Shown here: in pieces, positions 22,752 to 34,155 of the stretch
Layout of the letters: each line of letters starts with the position of its first letter
How positions within the stretch are numbered: position 1 is the first letter of the stretch
Source of the DNA: Trichoderma breve
Taxonomy: Eukaryota > Ascomycota > Sordariomycetes > Hypocreales > Hypocreaceae
DNA length: 64,000 nucleotides
Assembly (NCBI RefSeq): GCF_028502605.1
Contig: NC_079233.1
Location: 5,890,001 to 5,954,000 of the forward strand
Direction: 5' to 3'
Made by a program: the position numbers and the translations under genes
The notes under the pieces: generated by a model
What the model saw: only the letters and a program-made list of their open reading frames with translations
The model's database searches: none
Told to the model about the DNA's origin: nothing

Positions 22752-25601
22752 GACGAGGCAAAAAAAGAAAAGAAAAGAAAGGGAGACGAAGGGAAGAGGG
22801 CAAGCAAAAGGCAAAAGGCAAAGGCTCAAGCGGAGAGGGATTGGGGGGGTCGTGCCTGGCAAGCGAGCAGCTCAGCTACTGAAGCAGCTTCCAACAAGCT
22901 TCAGTCAACGCGCCGCTCGTTCCAGGTCCGGCGACGGTATACAAAGGCCCCGTATACAGATGTCCGGAGGGATGCAATGACGCGGGAGGTAGGATTTGAA
23001 GCGCAACCACGAAGGCAGGGAGGGTTTCCAACTCGGTGATGTGCAGTATCAGAAGGAGGCAAAGAGAGATCGGCCGGGCCAAGATAACGGCGTATCGAGG
23101 GAGGGGGAAACGGCGAAGCGGGCCGACACGCTGATAGTGATAGCAGCCGCCTTTTGCACAAACGAGTTTGGCGCTGGAAGCCCAGAGGGCAGCAATGGCT
23201 CTGGGCAGTCTCGAAGGGTCGAAGGGAGCAGAGGCGGAGGGCTGGCAAAGGCTCGACAAGCTGGCTCAGCTGTTGGGCGGAAGCGTCGTAGTTGTCATTG
23301 ATCGGGTGGAGTTGCAAATGGAACTGATCAAACCACGTCGAGACGCTGTCATGCACGCTCTAGCACTATCACTTCGGGTCTTGTTAGTGGAGCCGCCAGT
23401 GGGCAGCGCTTCGCCTGAGCCTGGAGCGGCGCATTTCTGGCGCTGATCGGATGCTGTTAGCAGCTTGAGCTTCAGGGCGACGCATCACGGGGACATGGAA
23501 TGCTTCAGCGGGCCGAGACATTATTTCCAAGGAACTGCTATATTAACTCGTGCTATGATGTGAATGCCTGTATGTATGTATGTACATGCATCCGCTGTCC
23601 GATCCGGCATCAGAAGCTCAGTTGCTTGCATCGGCTGTACACTGCACTACCCACCCGGAGTACATCCAGACACCACCTACCATGGCAAGTGGAGGACAGA
23701 AAAGCCGCGACCGAGAAGATTTCGAGCACCCGCAAGTGAAATCATACGCCTACAAGAGGAATCACTACATCTACATTTCCCTATCAACTACTACTATAGC
23801 TACATTTCCCTATTAAATGCTACTAAATCTATATTTTTCTAATCACTGCTACTAAATCTATATTTCTCTAGTAACTGCTAAATTATATCGTAAAGTCCGG
23901 GTGCTGGCAGAACAGACGTTCCCCTGCAAAAGCACTACTCGATGAGTTGATTAGATGCACATATTGCTGAATGTATGTACCTATTCATTTTGCGGTCTCG
24001 CTTTTTCTAACCTCCGCTTGCATGGTAGCAGCCGTGAGATTTACAAGTACTCGTATGACGGTTGATGGAGACTAAGGTTTGGATTAGTATACAAAATCAG
24101 CCAAGTGGTTTTCTTTTACAGGTAGAATGAGCATTTACTTAAAAAAGTACAGCCAAATAAAGATGAATCTGATAGATGGAAGTACCACCTTAGTATTAGA
24201 GAAACGGCATACCTATTAAGGTACAATTACCATACGCCTGTACTGTACTGTCTCTTATCAGCATCAATGCCTACCCTCGCCTCAATGCAAGTCAGTCAAG
24301 CAGCAAAAGCAAAGCACAAGTGTCAGCCATTTGCCAGCTCGCCAGCCACCTCCGCCTTATGATGGCATAACTCAACTCGGCATAGTCAGCCACATATTCA
24401 TGACTAAGCCGCATGAAAGCACGCGATGTCCAACTTCCGCACCGCAACCAACAAAGTACACTCAAGCTTCTCAATCCCCAAGTAACTCTCAGCAGTGAAT
24501 CACCAACACTTCCCAAATCAAAAACTCAAAAAATTAAAGCAAACCCCTCCTTCCCGCATCCTAATCGCAGGGGAAAATCATACAGGCCTGAAAAGGCGAC
24601 CAACCGCCGGCATGGGCTGAGATAAAAAAAATAAAAAAAAATTGTGACTGATAATGTGATGCAACTCGAGCTAAACCCGAGTGAAATGAGTAAAATCTGA
24701 AACTAGGAAGAATGCTGGCTGGCCACGACGCCACCCCGTCGACAGCTGAGCCAAGAACGTGTGAACAAGTGTCGATAAATGGCTCACCCCCGGCGCAAAG
24801 TAAGCTGGAGGTTTAGGCAAGGAAACCCAGATTAAGCTGAGGCGCATGCCCAACAGCATGTTTTCCGTCTCAAATGCATTGCAGAATGTGAATGTAGATG
24901 TGAATGGAAATTGAGAAATGGACGTCGGCTCGTGGCTCACATGGTACTGATGATGCCGTCGTCGTGGACATGTTCCAGATGAGAGACTTGAGATCGCACG
25001 GCGCTGCCTGCCGGCCTAGGTATTCACCGATTCTCATGCAGCGTAACACAACCCGCTTGCAGCGGCCTGGTATAGTAGTATTTAAGCATTTACAACAAGA
25101 CATGTCTTCACCGCTTCTGCTCACAATAGTCAAGTCAAGCCGTGGAAAGCGACGGTAACAAGCCAAAAGAAAATAATTGTATTGCCGCAGCCGGCCAACA
25201 ATGCCAACCTATCTACTCTTGAACCCTGAGCATACCCTTACATACATGCAATTACGCCGACAATGATCCCGTTACTCCCGTCTGCGCAGATCCTTCGAGG
25301 ACCGGCAGAATGTTTCCCCCAGCCAACGCCAGCGACAGCAGTGTCGCTTTGTTAAAGACAGGCTATTATCAAAGATACCCGAGTGTACCGTCCTCGGAGC
25401 CAATGAAACAGAAAGCAGAACCCGAGCCCAATTTTTTTTCTAGGTTTGGAACAAAACAGCGCCCAATGTAGGACGAATGAGAAAAAGAGAGAAACAAGAT
25501 GGGGGGTGTTGATAAATCAAAAACAAAATGAGTAGATGAAGAAAGTAGGCGGCGTGCAAGCCAAAGTGAAGAAAAGAAGAAAAACCTCGGAAGCGAAAGC
25601 A
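22752..25601. other. 2.85-kb intergenic region
   Basis: Upstream of the RanBPM-like gene (minus) and downstream of the Ies4 gene (minus). The part next to 22751 is a promoter/leader, with CT-rich sequence on the minus strand. I see no gene. A 29-bp degenerate AT-rich tandem repeat lies at 23764-23888. Confidence 0.5.
23764..23888. repeat. AT-rich tandem repeat, 29-bp period
   Basis: About 4.5 degenerate copies: a 23-nt copy at 23764-23786, then full 29-nt units at 23787-23815, 23816-23844 and 23845-23873, then a partial copy. The last two full units share actaaatctatattt in the core. Confidence 0.75.
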
Positions 25602-26497
25602 TTATGATGCTGCGGCCACAGCAATGGGTGCTGGCGACGAGGCTTGGATGCTAGGCGCGCTTTGCATTTCGACATCAGGACCGCTATTGCTGTTGGCAAC
25701 ACTGTTGCCTTCGTTTCCGGTTTCTTCTTTGTTCTCTTTGTTGCTACCTTCAGCAGACGGGGCAGCAGAATCTTCGGTGCTGGATCCAGGATTGGTTCGC
25801 GGAGGCGCGGTCCAGCGTGGGATTTCCCAGGAAACTCCTGTAAAACTCTTGAGTTTGAAGCCACCTTTGGCCCACTTCCGGCAAGGCTTGCCAGACCGGT
25901 CGAGGGCTCGAAGGCCTGCGTTGATGGCTCCTTGATTTGCCTTGGGACCAAGCTTGTGGGCAGACGGGCGAGCCGCCGCACTGCTGTGGTCGATGGTGCC
26001 ATCCTCCCTGCATTGAGACAACAAAATTAGCATGCTGGTTAAAAATTCATTGCCGTTGAACGTCGTGGAAATGGTTCTACTTACAATCGGGGCTTCTTCT
26101 TTGGGCCCGGCTTGCCTCTGGGCTTGGGTATGCCGTCTATGGTGCCATTTGCAGCCGCCGCAGATCGCTTGACTCCCTTCTTCTTCTTTTCATCGGGGGG
26201 TCCCATTGGCGTTGGAGCAGGTGTGGTTTCAGCGGCTGGAGTAGCGGCATTTGAGTCGGATGCGTTGTCGACATTCGAGGCGGCTGTAGACACAACCAGC
26301 GCGCTTGGGCTGGCCGGCGACTCTTTAATTTCCGAGGTCTCCTTTGAGCTTTTGGAGTCTGGGGATTGAGTCCCCTCGTCAATAGACACCGAGGGAAAGA
26401 TGTCGCGTAGCAAAGCCGGCGGCACGTTGAGGGTGACGAGCAAACCGTGTTTGGTCGCCGATTTGCGTCGGCCGTCGGCTGCCTTGGAGGGAGGCAT
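25602..26497 (-). CDS. ies4: INO80 chromatin-remodelling complex subunit Ies4
   Basis: Two exons on the minus strand, 26497-26085 and 26007-25602, joined to 272 aa; the 77-nt intron has GTAAGT and GCAG ends. The N-terminus MPPSKAADGRRKSATKHG leads into the conserved LLVTLNVPPALLRDIFP block. A Ser/Ala/Thr/Pro-rich low-complexity stretch follows. Then comes a basic, AT-hook-like KPRGKPGPKKKPRL that spans the splice junction. After that is the conserved GPKANQGAINAGLRALDRSG and KWAKGGFKLKSFTGVSWEIPRW segment, and an acidic, Ser-rich tail. This matches the fungal Ies4 family, a small subunit of the INO80 remodeller that acts in nucleosome sliding and the DNA-damage response. An in-frame ATG 20 codons upstream (26557) exists; the MPPSK start fits the family better. 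Confidence 0.85.
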
Positions 26498-29015
26498 CGC
26501 GTCTGGTGGAGGAGTTTGGACTGATTGATTTGCAAGAGCGAGCAGCGGACAAGGCAAGGCAAGGCAAGCCTATTTTGATGGTGCCGATGGTCAAGCGGCC
26601 CGACGATGGTACCAAGCCCGACGACGATGAAAGATTTTGCGTCGGCAATGGCGTGGTGGAGCGACGCTGACGGGTGCGGCGGTGGTGATGGCAGAGGGCT
26701 GGTGATGATGGAGAGGAGCAAAAATGGGAGGATGACGGGAAGGCCGCGCAGGTTTTTTGGCGGTGCTCTGAACCACGGGCGATGGGCTAATACCTAAGGT
26801 TGGTGGTGATCCGGCGTGGTGGTCAGGGGGTCTGGGGGCCTTGCGTGGAGCAGCAGCAGAGAGGCAACTCTGGAACTCTGGACTATATTAGCAGGCCGGC
26901 GGTGATAGTGTCATGTCATGAGCGCAGGTGCATCGCGGTCACAGAGAGAGGAGAGGCGAGGGGAGAAAAAGAGGCGGGAGGCGGAGGGATTTTCATTTTC
27001 TGGGGTCTTGTCTCGTAAGGTTCGGGGCTTTGGTCTCATCCTCGTTTTTTTTTTCGGGCCAGAAGGGCGGCGGCGCACAACGCAAAAAATCGGGCAGCCC
27101 AGAGGTTTCTTGTTCGTCAGGACCGTGACGCTCCAACACAAAGGGCGAGGGGTGGAAGATTCAGGTGCCGCGCTTAGTGGCGACCCCAAATAGGACTAGC
27201 GTAAATGGAAGGCCAGTCCCGAAAGGGTCCTTTTGGGGATTTTAGGTGGCAGCTCAAGCAGTATTTTTGATTTTCCTCGCAATATTCAAGCCTCCGACGG
27301 GCCAATCACGAGCTAGTCTGGCTAGCCCTGCGACGGACTGGGAAAGGTTGATCCTGGGCGCGTCTGATAGGCCACTTGAGATTAGGTAAGGCCGCGGTTG
27401 GAGCGCTCCTTTGTACCTTTTCGTTGAGCTCGCAGAGCAAAGTACAGCGCAGCCTTGGGGATTTTTCACAAGTTGGCCTTGGGCATCGCATTGGATCCTT
27501 TTCGCCCTTCTTTCTCACCACCCAAAACCGGGCTTATTCCAGCCATCTCCAGTTAACCGAAGCCGGCGTCCCACTGGCAATCACAAGCCGCCGTCGCCAA
27601 GATTCAATTTCGGTTTCGGTAGCAATGAAAAAAACGCTCTCAGATACAAACTCGAGATGCTGTTTTCCCCCCTATCAGTGAGCCTCATGCCGACTGCGAG
27701 CTGCGCCTTGCTCTTTTATCCGTCTCTCAATGCGCAGAGCGTTTGTCTACGGTCGCTGTGCTATGGGGCTTCACGACGAAAGCATCTAGATGATTGACCG
27801 CGCCATTTTGAAACTATCGAGGCCCATTTCGCCTCCGTACAGTGCTTTTCCAAACCTTGGAACCTTGGGTCTCGGGATAGTGTTGCAGCTAGGCGCAGTG
27901 CATTCCCGCCCAGGATGGCCTTATTTCGGGAGCATCATCATTCTGCATCTCCTAAGCGGGGGTTCCGAGTGTATACCCTAGGCGGTTCTCCCACGCGGAC
28001 ACGCAGCCAACTTGTTCAATGATGACTCGTCTATTCCACTGGCTTCTATACGCAATCCGAACTTACCGACGATATCTCACCATGTGCGTTTTGCGCTTCC
28101 AAGCTGCAAGAGATGCCGACGTCATCTGATGCGCTGAGTAATTATTCTGGTTCCAGTTTGCTTTTTTCGTCAACGATCTCCCAAATTTTGTTATGCGATG
28201 ATGAGGAGGAACTTTGTCCTCTGTCGACGACCTGGCCGTAGTTGAGTGTTCATCGACAGGAACTGAAAACCCAGTCACTGTTACAATGGTTTCGAAGAAC
28301 AGGTGATCGCGCGCCGAGATGTTCACACAAAATGCTTCTTCCTAACAATGTAGTTATCATCTGCATACAACCGGCACACCGTCGCAATTCTTGCCGTAAA
28401 AGCTGTAAACTAAATCAGAGAACCAGACATGCTTGATCAATCGAACGAGTGTGATTGAAGCATCATTTATTGGTCCTACCCGATCAAGGGTCTGGCTTTT
28501 GAATCAGTGACAGAGACCAAGATGCAGCTGTCAAGGCAGTACTGGACGCGCAGCCGATGATTTGCTATATAACAATAATATGAAAGGATTCAAAGTGACT
28601 TTCCTAAATATGAACAATGAGTTGAGTCGCTTGACGACTTATTTGAGCTACAACTTAACTCAACATAACGCCTTTCTTATGTAGAAAGAATGGGCAGAGG
28701 ACTCCATACATACGCCAACTATCATGCGTAAATACTCAAACGAATCACAAATTATTAATTAAATTGCTTCTTCTGAGACACCGTTTCATCCAACGCATCG
28801 TTGCGGATGACTGGAATCCAGGGGCTCGCAACAATGGAGCCTGGTCGCCATCCCAGCTGTTGGAATGCTGTTGCTCCTCACAACGACCCGCTGGCTTCAG
28901 AAGGTATATCATGGGCAGACAGTCTTTCGATGTGAACGATTGCCAAGTCGATTCATCACAACTACTTCTTTATCTTTCTGAATCTCAATTATAGTAAAGC
29001 TCATTAACAATCACC
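26498..29015. other. 2.5-kb divergent intergenic region, Ies4 / secreted repeat protein
   Basis: No gene is seen. A purine-rich tract lies at about 26935-26990. The last 250 bases before 29016 are AT-rich and end in a short leader with a CACCATGG start context. Confidence 0.5.
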
Positions 29016-30168
29016 ATGGTTCTTCAGCATCTTCCTCTCATCGGGCTCGCCTTGAGCCTTGTCCATCACCACAACCACGCAAGATCATCTCATCATCATC
29101 CATCTCTCTCAGATCACAAACCCGCTGCCCAAATTTCTGCCGACACATCACCCCTTCAACAAGCTCCGAAGCTGATTGCCGCTCGAGCATCAGATGAGAC
29201 TCAAAATACAACAATCCAAGTTTCCCAGCACCACCTGCAGACCATCCTCGATAAGATCAAGACTCTTGAAGAAGAAATCTTCGACATGATGCGATCCAAA
29301 GCTGACTCTTCTCTAGATTTAGGTTCTACGCCCGCGAAAAATGCCTCCATGGATTCTGCTACTGTGGCGCCTCCAAAGCCCGAAAAGCTGGTCGTAACAA
29401 CGCGCGAACAACAAGAGACTACCCCAGCAAGTAAGTTTCATGACCAGAAATAGACTCTCGAGTTTAGATACTGATTTATGCTCCAGCAGCCATCTTTGGA
29501 GGTTTATTTAAAGAGGCTTCCGTCGACCTGGACACCTCAGCTATATCGGATAGTATGTCCACAACAATAATCACATCAACTACTCGGATCACGCGAACAG
29601 TCACCGTAGTGCCCACGGGAATCGTCACGGTAACCACGTTCCCATCCCACCTTGCAATAGTGAGTCCTTGGATGGCCACCTTGAATAGCTGATAATGCTA
29701 ATGCGGGCCTAGGAGAGCAATTTCAAGGCCATCATTCCCTTCGTCCACGCTACAGCAGACGCAAACCCGCCAAGAACAACCCTGAGCGTTGATACTCTAA
29801 GCGGTGCTCGTATCCGGCTATTCAATCTATCGTTGACATCAACAGCAGACGAAAATTCGCCGAGAACAACCCTGAGCGTTGATACTCTGGGCGGTGCTCG
29901 TGTCCAACCTTTCAATCTGTCATCAGCATCAACAGCAACAGCAGACGCAGATCGGCCGAGAACAACCTTGAGCGTTGATAATCTGGCCGGTGATCGTGTC
30001 CAACCTTTAAATCTGGCATCAACATCAACATCAACATCAACAAGCGTTGATGCAGAACAGGGACGGCCTACAATCACGGCCATGGCCTTTAATGCTTCAA
30101 CGAGCATTCATCGGCTATCGCTGTCGGCTGCTTCGAGTGGGTTCAGAACCCTCCGAAGAGCGGCTTGA
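29016..30168 (+). CDS. Secreted-like tandem-repeat protein, function unknown
   Basis: I do not recognise this protein. Three exons, 29016-29430, 29487-29659 and 29713-30168, joined to 347 aa. The introns are 56 nt and 53 nt with GT-AG ends. The N-terminus LPLIGLALSLV is a weak signal-peptide-like core followed by a His-rich segment. A predicted coiled coil (HHLQTILDKIKTLEEEIFDMM) lies near 70-95. After a Pro/Lys linker comes a Thr-rich segment (TTIITSTTRITRTVTVV) of the kind seen in fungal wall proteins. Exon 3 has three tandem copies (residues 211-240, 241-272, 273-about 304) of a unit containing PRTTLSVDTLxGxRVQPFNL. A Ser/Thr run and a basic end (GFRTLRRAA) follow; there is no GPI signal. 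Acceptor 1 is CAGCAG, so a one-residue variant is possible. It could be a cell-wall or effector-like protein; that is inference. Confidence 0.75.
29755..30055 (+). repeat. Three tandem repeats of 90-108 bp in coding sequence
   Basis: Copies start at 29755, 29845 and 29941. Each contains gagaacaaccctgagcgttg or a close variant. The third copy runs into an atcaac triplet-pair repeat. Copies are well conserved at the DNA level, which suggests recent expansion. Confidence 0.85.
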
Positions 30169-30234
30169 TGTGTCTTGGAAGACGATGGAAGGGATGGTGG
30201 GATAGTGGGGAAGAGAGGGGGGACGGTGAAGGAA

Positions 30235-30240
30235 AATAAA
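30235..30240 (+). terminator. Probable poly(A) signal of the repeat-protein gene
   Basis: AATAAA about 70 nt past the stop codon at 30168. Confidence 0.4.
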
Positions 30241-30712
30241 GAAAGGCAAACGCGGAAGGGAAACTGGAGGAGACAAACATGATGAAAGGCGTTTGGATCG
30301 GCACTTTGTTTATTGTCTATGTACACTACTAGATGTACGGAGTATTGATCGATTCTTTTTGCTCTTCTTTTGCTTTTTGTTTCTCGTTTGTAATGTTTAC
30401 TACATAGTAATGTCCATCTCCTGTGGGACGAGGAAATCTTTTTCGACGCTCTCCCTCCCACAACTTGCCCGATTCTAAACGAGCGAATCACATCTTTTCC
30501 ATTAATCAACGCTCCGGCCTAATCACCGACTCCCGGATTCATGTTACGTTTTAGTGCTCCCATTTGTACCTGTACGAGCAACGGAAGGCGCACTCGGGGG
30601 TTGCACGGAACCCGCCCACTTTTCGAGATACCTCTGTTGTGCGCCACGCAACCTAGGGCCAGCTTGTACCTGACTTGGTCGACAAAGCAAGGGCCGGGTC
30701 CGATCTCGTCTG

Positions 30713-30733
30713 TGGCCGGAATGATTCCGGCCA
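30713..30733. promoter_or_regulatory. Palindrome, distal copy upstream of dioxygenase gene
   Basis: Perfect 10-bp arms TGGCCGGAAT and ATTCCGGCCA with a single G between them. It lies about 850 bp upstream of the dioxygenase ATG. It contains CGG-N7-CCG, the inverted-triplet form bound by many Zn(II)2Cys6 regulators; function is inferred. Confidence 0.55.
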
Positions 30734-31270
30734 ATGGTCCAGTAAAAAGGCCGGTCAGTATCGGTAGCCTGTGGGGCGAGCTGTGATGAGTCCGGCCCCT
30801 CCCCCACAAAAAGCTGAAGCTTGTCTTACTGTACTTTAGGGGCTTATCAGGGACGGGAAGAAGTTCTGCAGGGACAGAGAGAGCGGAAGAGAGCCTATCA
30901 CAATGTTTCACTTTGTAATCGTACTTGTCTCGGATGGGTGAATGCGAGTTTATATGCTGTTGAACATTCACATCTCTACCGAGTATTCAGTATCTAGTTA
31001 CATCTTTACAGTGTATGTATACGAAGACATGATGTAAGTGTGTGTAAGAGACAGTATCTGCACATCTCCTTCACACACGGCCCAACTCGCCCTTCGCTGG
31101 TCATGCTCCCCCCTTGCCTGCCCGGTGGTCGGTGTTGAGTTCAAGAGATAACGGCGCTGGCTTGTTTCTGTTACGTGAAGTTACGCAACTAGCTCTCCGA
31201 CACCTTCCTCTATCAGTGCCAACAGGAGTCTCGACCCGCTTGCGCCGCCGTGCGTCGTGACCTCATCCCC

Positions 31271-31304
31271 ACCCAGTGGCCGGAATGGATTCCGGCCACC
31301 GGGT
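31271..31304. promoter_or_regulatory. Palindrome, proximal copy upstream of dioxygenase gene
   Basis: The core arms GTGGCCGGAAT and ATTCCGGCCAC (31276-31299) flank GG. With one mismatched pair the symmetry extends to ACCC on the left and GGGT on the right, 34 bp in all. It lies about 280 bp upstream of the dioxygenase ATG and shares its core with the copy at 30713. It contains CGG-N8-CCG. Confidence 0.6.
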
Positions 31305-31465
31305 ACTTAGGCGGCGGCGCGGACCCGGACTGACGATGAGAGAGCCCCGAAACTCTCAGACTCTTCAGAGCGAGATCGACTCTTTGCCACCTCTTCTTGA
31401 TACCACTCTGTCTCTTTCTTTGGCTTCGTTGCCCTGAAGACTGCGCTCTCAGTTAGCCGTTATAC

Positions 31466-31556
31466 CACTTACACCACATCACTTACACCATCAACCACTT
31501 ACACCTTTTTCACATCACCTCACACTACCTCACATTACCTCACCACATCATCATTA
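31466..31556. repeat. CA-rich short tandem repeat in dioxygenase leader
   Basis: Three copies of CACTTACACC (31466, 31480, 31496) are followed by several CACxTACCT-like units up to the start codon region. It is probably transcribed leader. Confidence 0.6.
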
Positions 31557-31583
31557 TCCCATCTCTATACCACATCCTGCACA

Positions 31584-33121
31584 ATGGGTTCTCTCTCAAC
31601 AAGCACGCCTCCCTTCGAGGTCCTCACTGATGCCCGTCCTGATGACAACTCCCTCCCTGCCTTCTTGGTGTCTACCACCAGAGGCTTTCTCCCTCGTGCA
31701 GACCCCATTGTCACCCTCCCCAAGGAGTTTGATGCTCTCGAGTCCATCCTCCAGCGCATGCCCGTCAAGACTCTGTCTGGCGAGCCTGGCCTTCTGGCCC
31801 ATGGCAAGCTTGGTGATGAGGTTGACTCCAGCTTCCCCGATCTCACTGATCACATGGATCTCTACAAGGACAACCTCCCCCTGATGAATGCCTTGTACCG
31901 AGACTACTCTTTCCTTGCCTCAGCATACCTCCTTGAGCCTTGCCACTTGCGCTTCCTCAAGGGTGAGAGCTATGGCTTGGGACGTCAGACTCTTCCCAAG
32001 AACATTGCTCGTCCCATTGCTCGATGCGCTGAGCTGTAAGTCACATTTGTATACGCCATGTCAACAGGGAAAGCATGCTAACACATCATCACAGCACTGG
32101 CTTCATGCCCTTCATGGAGTATGCTGGCTCTTATGCGCTCTACAACTACCGTCTGGAGGATCCCTCCAAGGGGTTGGAGTATGACAACATCCGTCTCATT
32201 CGCGCTTTTGAGCATGGTCTCGACCCTACCTCTTCCGAGGCTGGCTTCGTTCTTGTCCACATTGACATGGTCAGAAACTCTGGCCCCCTTGTTGCGGCTA
32301 CAGTCCGCTGTCTAGAGGAAGCCTCCAAGGCTTCTTCTGGCCCCGGCAGCATCGAGGAGCGCAAATCTTTCAACGAAGGGCTTTCTGACATTGTCACTTC
32401 GATGAAGAAGATCAACGCCGTTATGGAGACCATGTGGGGGAAGTCCCGTCCCAGAGACTACACCAGCTTCCGCACCTTCATCTTTGGCATCACGGCTCAG
32501 TCCATGTTCCCCAACGGTGTCGTCTACGAAGGCCTCTATGATAACAAGCCCATGTCCTTCCGAGGCGAGTCTGGCGCCAACGACTCCATGGTGCCCCTCA
32601 TGGACAACTTCCTACAGATGCCCATGCCTGATACTCCTCTGACGGCCATCCTCAACGACTTCCGTGAGTATCGTCCCAGCAACCACAAGACCTTCTTGCA
32701 GTACGTCAAGGGTCGCTCTCAGGAGCTGGATCTCAAGAACTATGCCCTTGGCTACAAGGGTGAGCCCGAGTCAGAGGAGCACAAGGAGCTCCTCCGCCAG
32801 TCTCGCAGCCTGTGGATCCAGATCCTCAACGAGGTACGAGACTTCCGCTGGCGCCACTGGTGCTTCGCCAGAGAGTACATCCTCAAGCAGACATCTCACC
32901 CAACTGCCACTGGCGGCAGCCCCATTGTCACTTGGCTCCCCAACCAGCTGGAAGCCGTGTTGGCGGAGATGGTGGACGTGCACGACAGGACCAAGGGCCA
33001 GCACCAGAACGGCTTGGGCAAGGTGGCCGAGGAGATTATGGAGGCAGCACTGCGACAGAGGGATACCCTGCGGAAGGAGGTTGACAAGTTTTGCGCTGAG
33101 AGAGGCGTTGCCAGAGGGTAG
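31584..33121 (+). CDS. Indoleamine 2,3-dioxygenase
   Basis: Two exons, 31584-32035 and 32095-33121, joined to 492 aa; the 59-nt intron has GTAAGT, a TGCTAAC branch and CAG. The heme dioxygenase opens the indole ring of L-tryptophan to N-formylkynurenine, the first step of the kynurenine route to NAD. Family blocks visible include YRDYSFLASAYLLEP, GFMPFMEYAGSYAL, SFRGESGANDSMVP, and the RWRHWCFAREYIL segment carrying the likely proximal heme ligand His405. That segment is followed by TATGGSP, matching the GTGG-type loop of mammalian enzymes. The size is slightly larger than animal IDO, as is usual in fungi. There is no targeting signal, so it is probably cytosolic. Many moulds carry several IDO paralogues with different substrate affinity; which one this is cannot be told here. 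Two palindromes upstream may be regulatory. Confidence 0.93.
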
Positions 33122-34155
33122 AGGAAATTGGATTAGGATTATACCAGGTTGGATTTCTTTATGAGTGTTTGTCAGAAGTTGTATGATAAGACGACCATGT
33201 TAGGTTGTTATCTACGTATTGGATTATTGGGTTCATATGTGTAAGCTGGTAGTAAAAAAAGATTGAACTTGCGTGTCGTTACAAATGTTGAAGCTTGTGA
33301 TCTTCCTCTCTGTCCTTTTGTGTAGTGAAATAAGCACTTGCTCCTAAATCGCCTAACACGGATCGCCTTAGCAGTGCACCTATTCCCAATCACACCTAGG
33401 ACATTCACCATCAAAAAATGCATGTGGTTCGTCCAAAATCAAACGCCGGCACCCGGAAAAAAACTCTCCCATTTGACAAAAGTGTCTCGTGAGTCTTTGG
33501 GCGGGGGGAAGCACCAGGACAGACGCCCGTTCATGCAACAATAAATGAAGTCGCATCCACAGCACGCCCCGGCTGCATCCACTCACGCGAATCCAGCCTT
33601 TCATCCACAATCAGCATTTGATCCTCTTGATGGGAAGAGAGGGAAGGGCCAAGAGGCCGAGCTTCCGTCGATTGAGCCCTGAATCTGACCGAAGCAGAGC
33701 CCATTCATTCTCAGCAATGCCAGCGTGACTGACTTGCTCACCGCATCCTTGGCTTCATTTGGAACGCCAGTGGATGGGACGGATTCCATATGCAACCTTC
33801 GGCTTTATTTCTTCCTTTATTCCCTTTTGCAATGGTGCCCTTTTTCTCAATGAGGATGCAGAGCCCGCAGATGGGCGTCGCGGCATGCATGGATGAGCCA
33901 GCCGGGCTGATGTCGGGGTCCCTCTTTACATTAGCCTGCTGTCGTCCATGAATCCTTGCACGACAGGGCCACAAGGCTGGCGCGCAACAATTGCTCACGT
34001 AGCATTTTTCATCTTTCCTCTTTCACCTCATCTTTTTTTTTTTTCTTGCTGGTAGAAGCTCTCTCTCTGCTGGGAGGATCGGATCCGAGCAGAAGCGAAG
34101 ATCTCATCAACTCACAACGGTCAAGGAAAAGGATGCCCTTGTCGCCCAACCGACG
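33122..34155. other. 1.0-kb intergenic region
   Basis: Dioxygenase 3' end and promoter of the Cys-rich membrane protein. A T-rich tract lies at about 34030-34045. No gene is seen. Confidence 0.5.

Larger units (their letters stand above)
30169..31583. other. Upstream region of the dioxygenase gene
   Basis: No gene is seen. It holds two related palindromes (30713-30733 and 31271-31304) and a CA-rich leader with a short tandem repeat just before the ATG at 31584. Confidence 0.6.
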
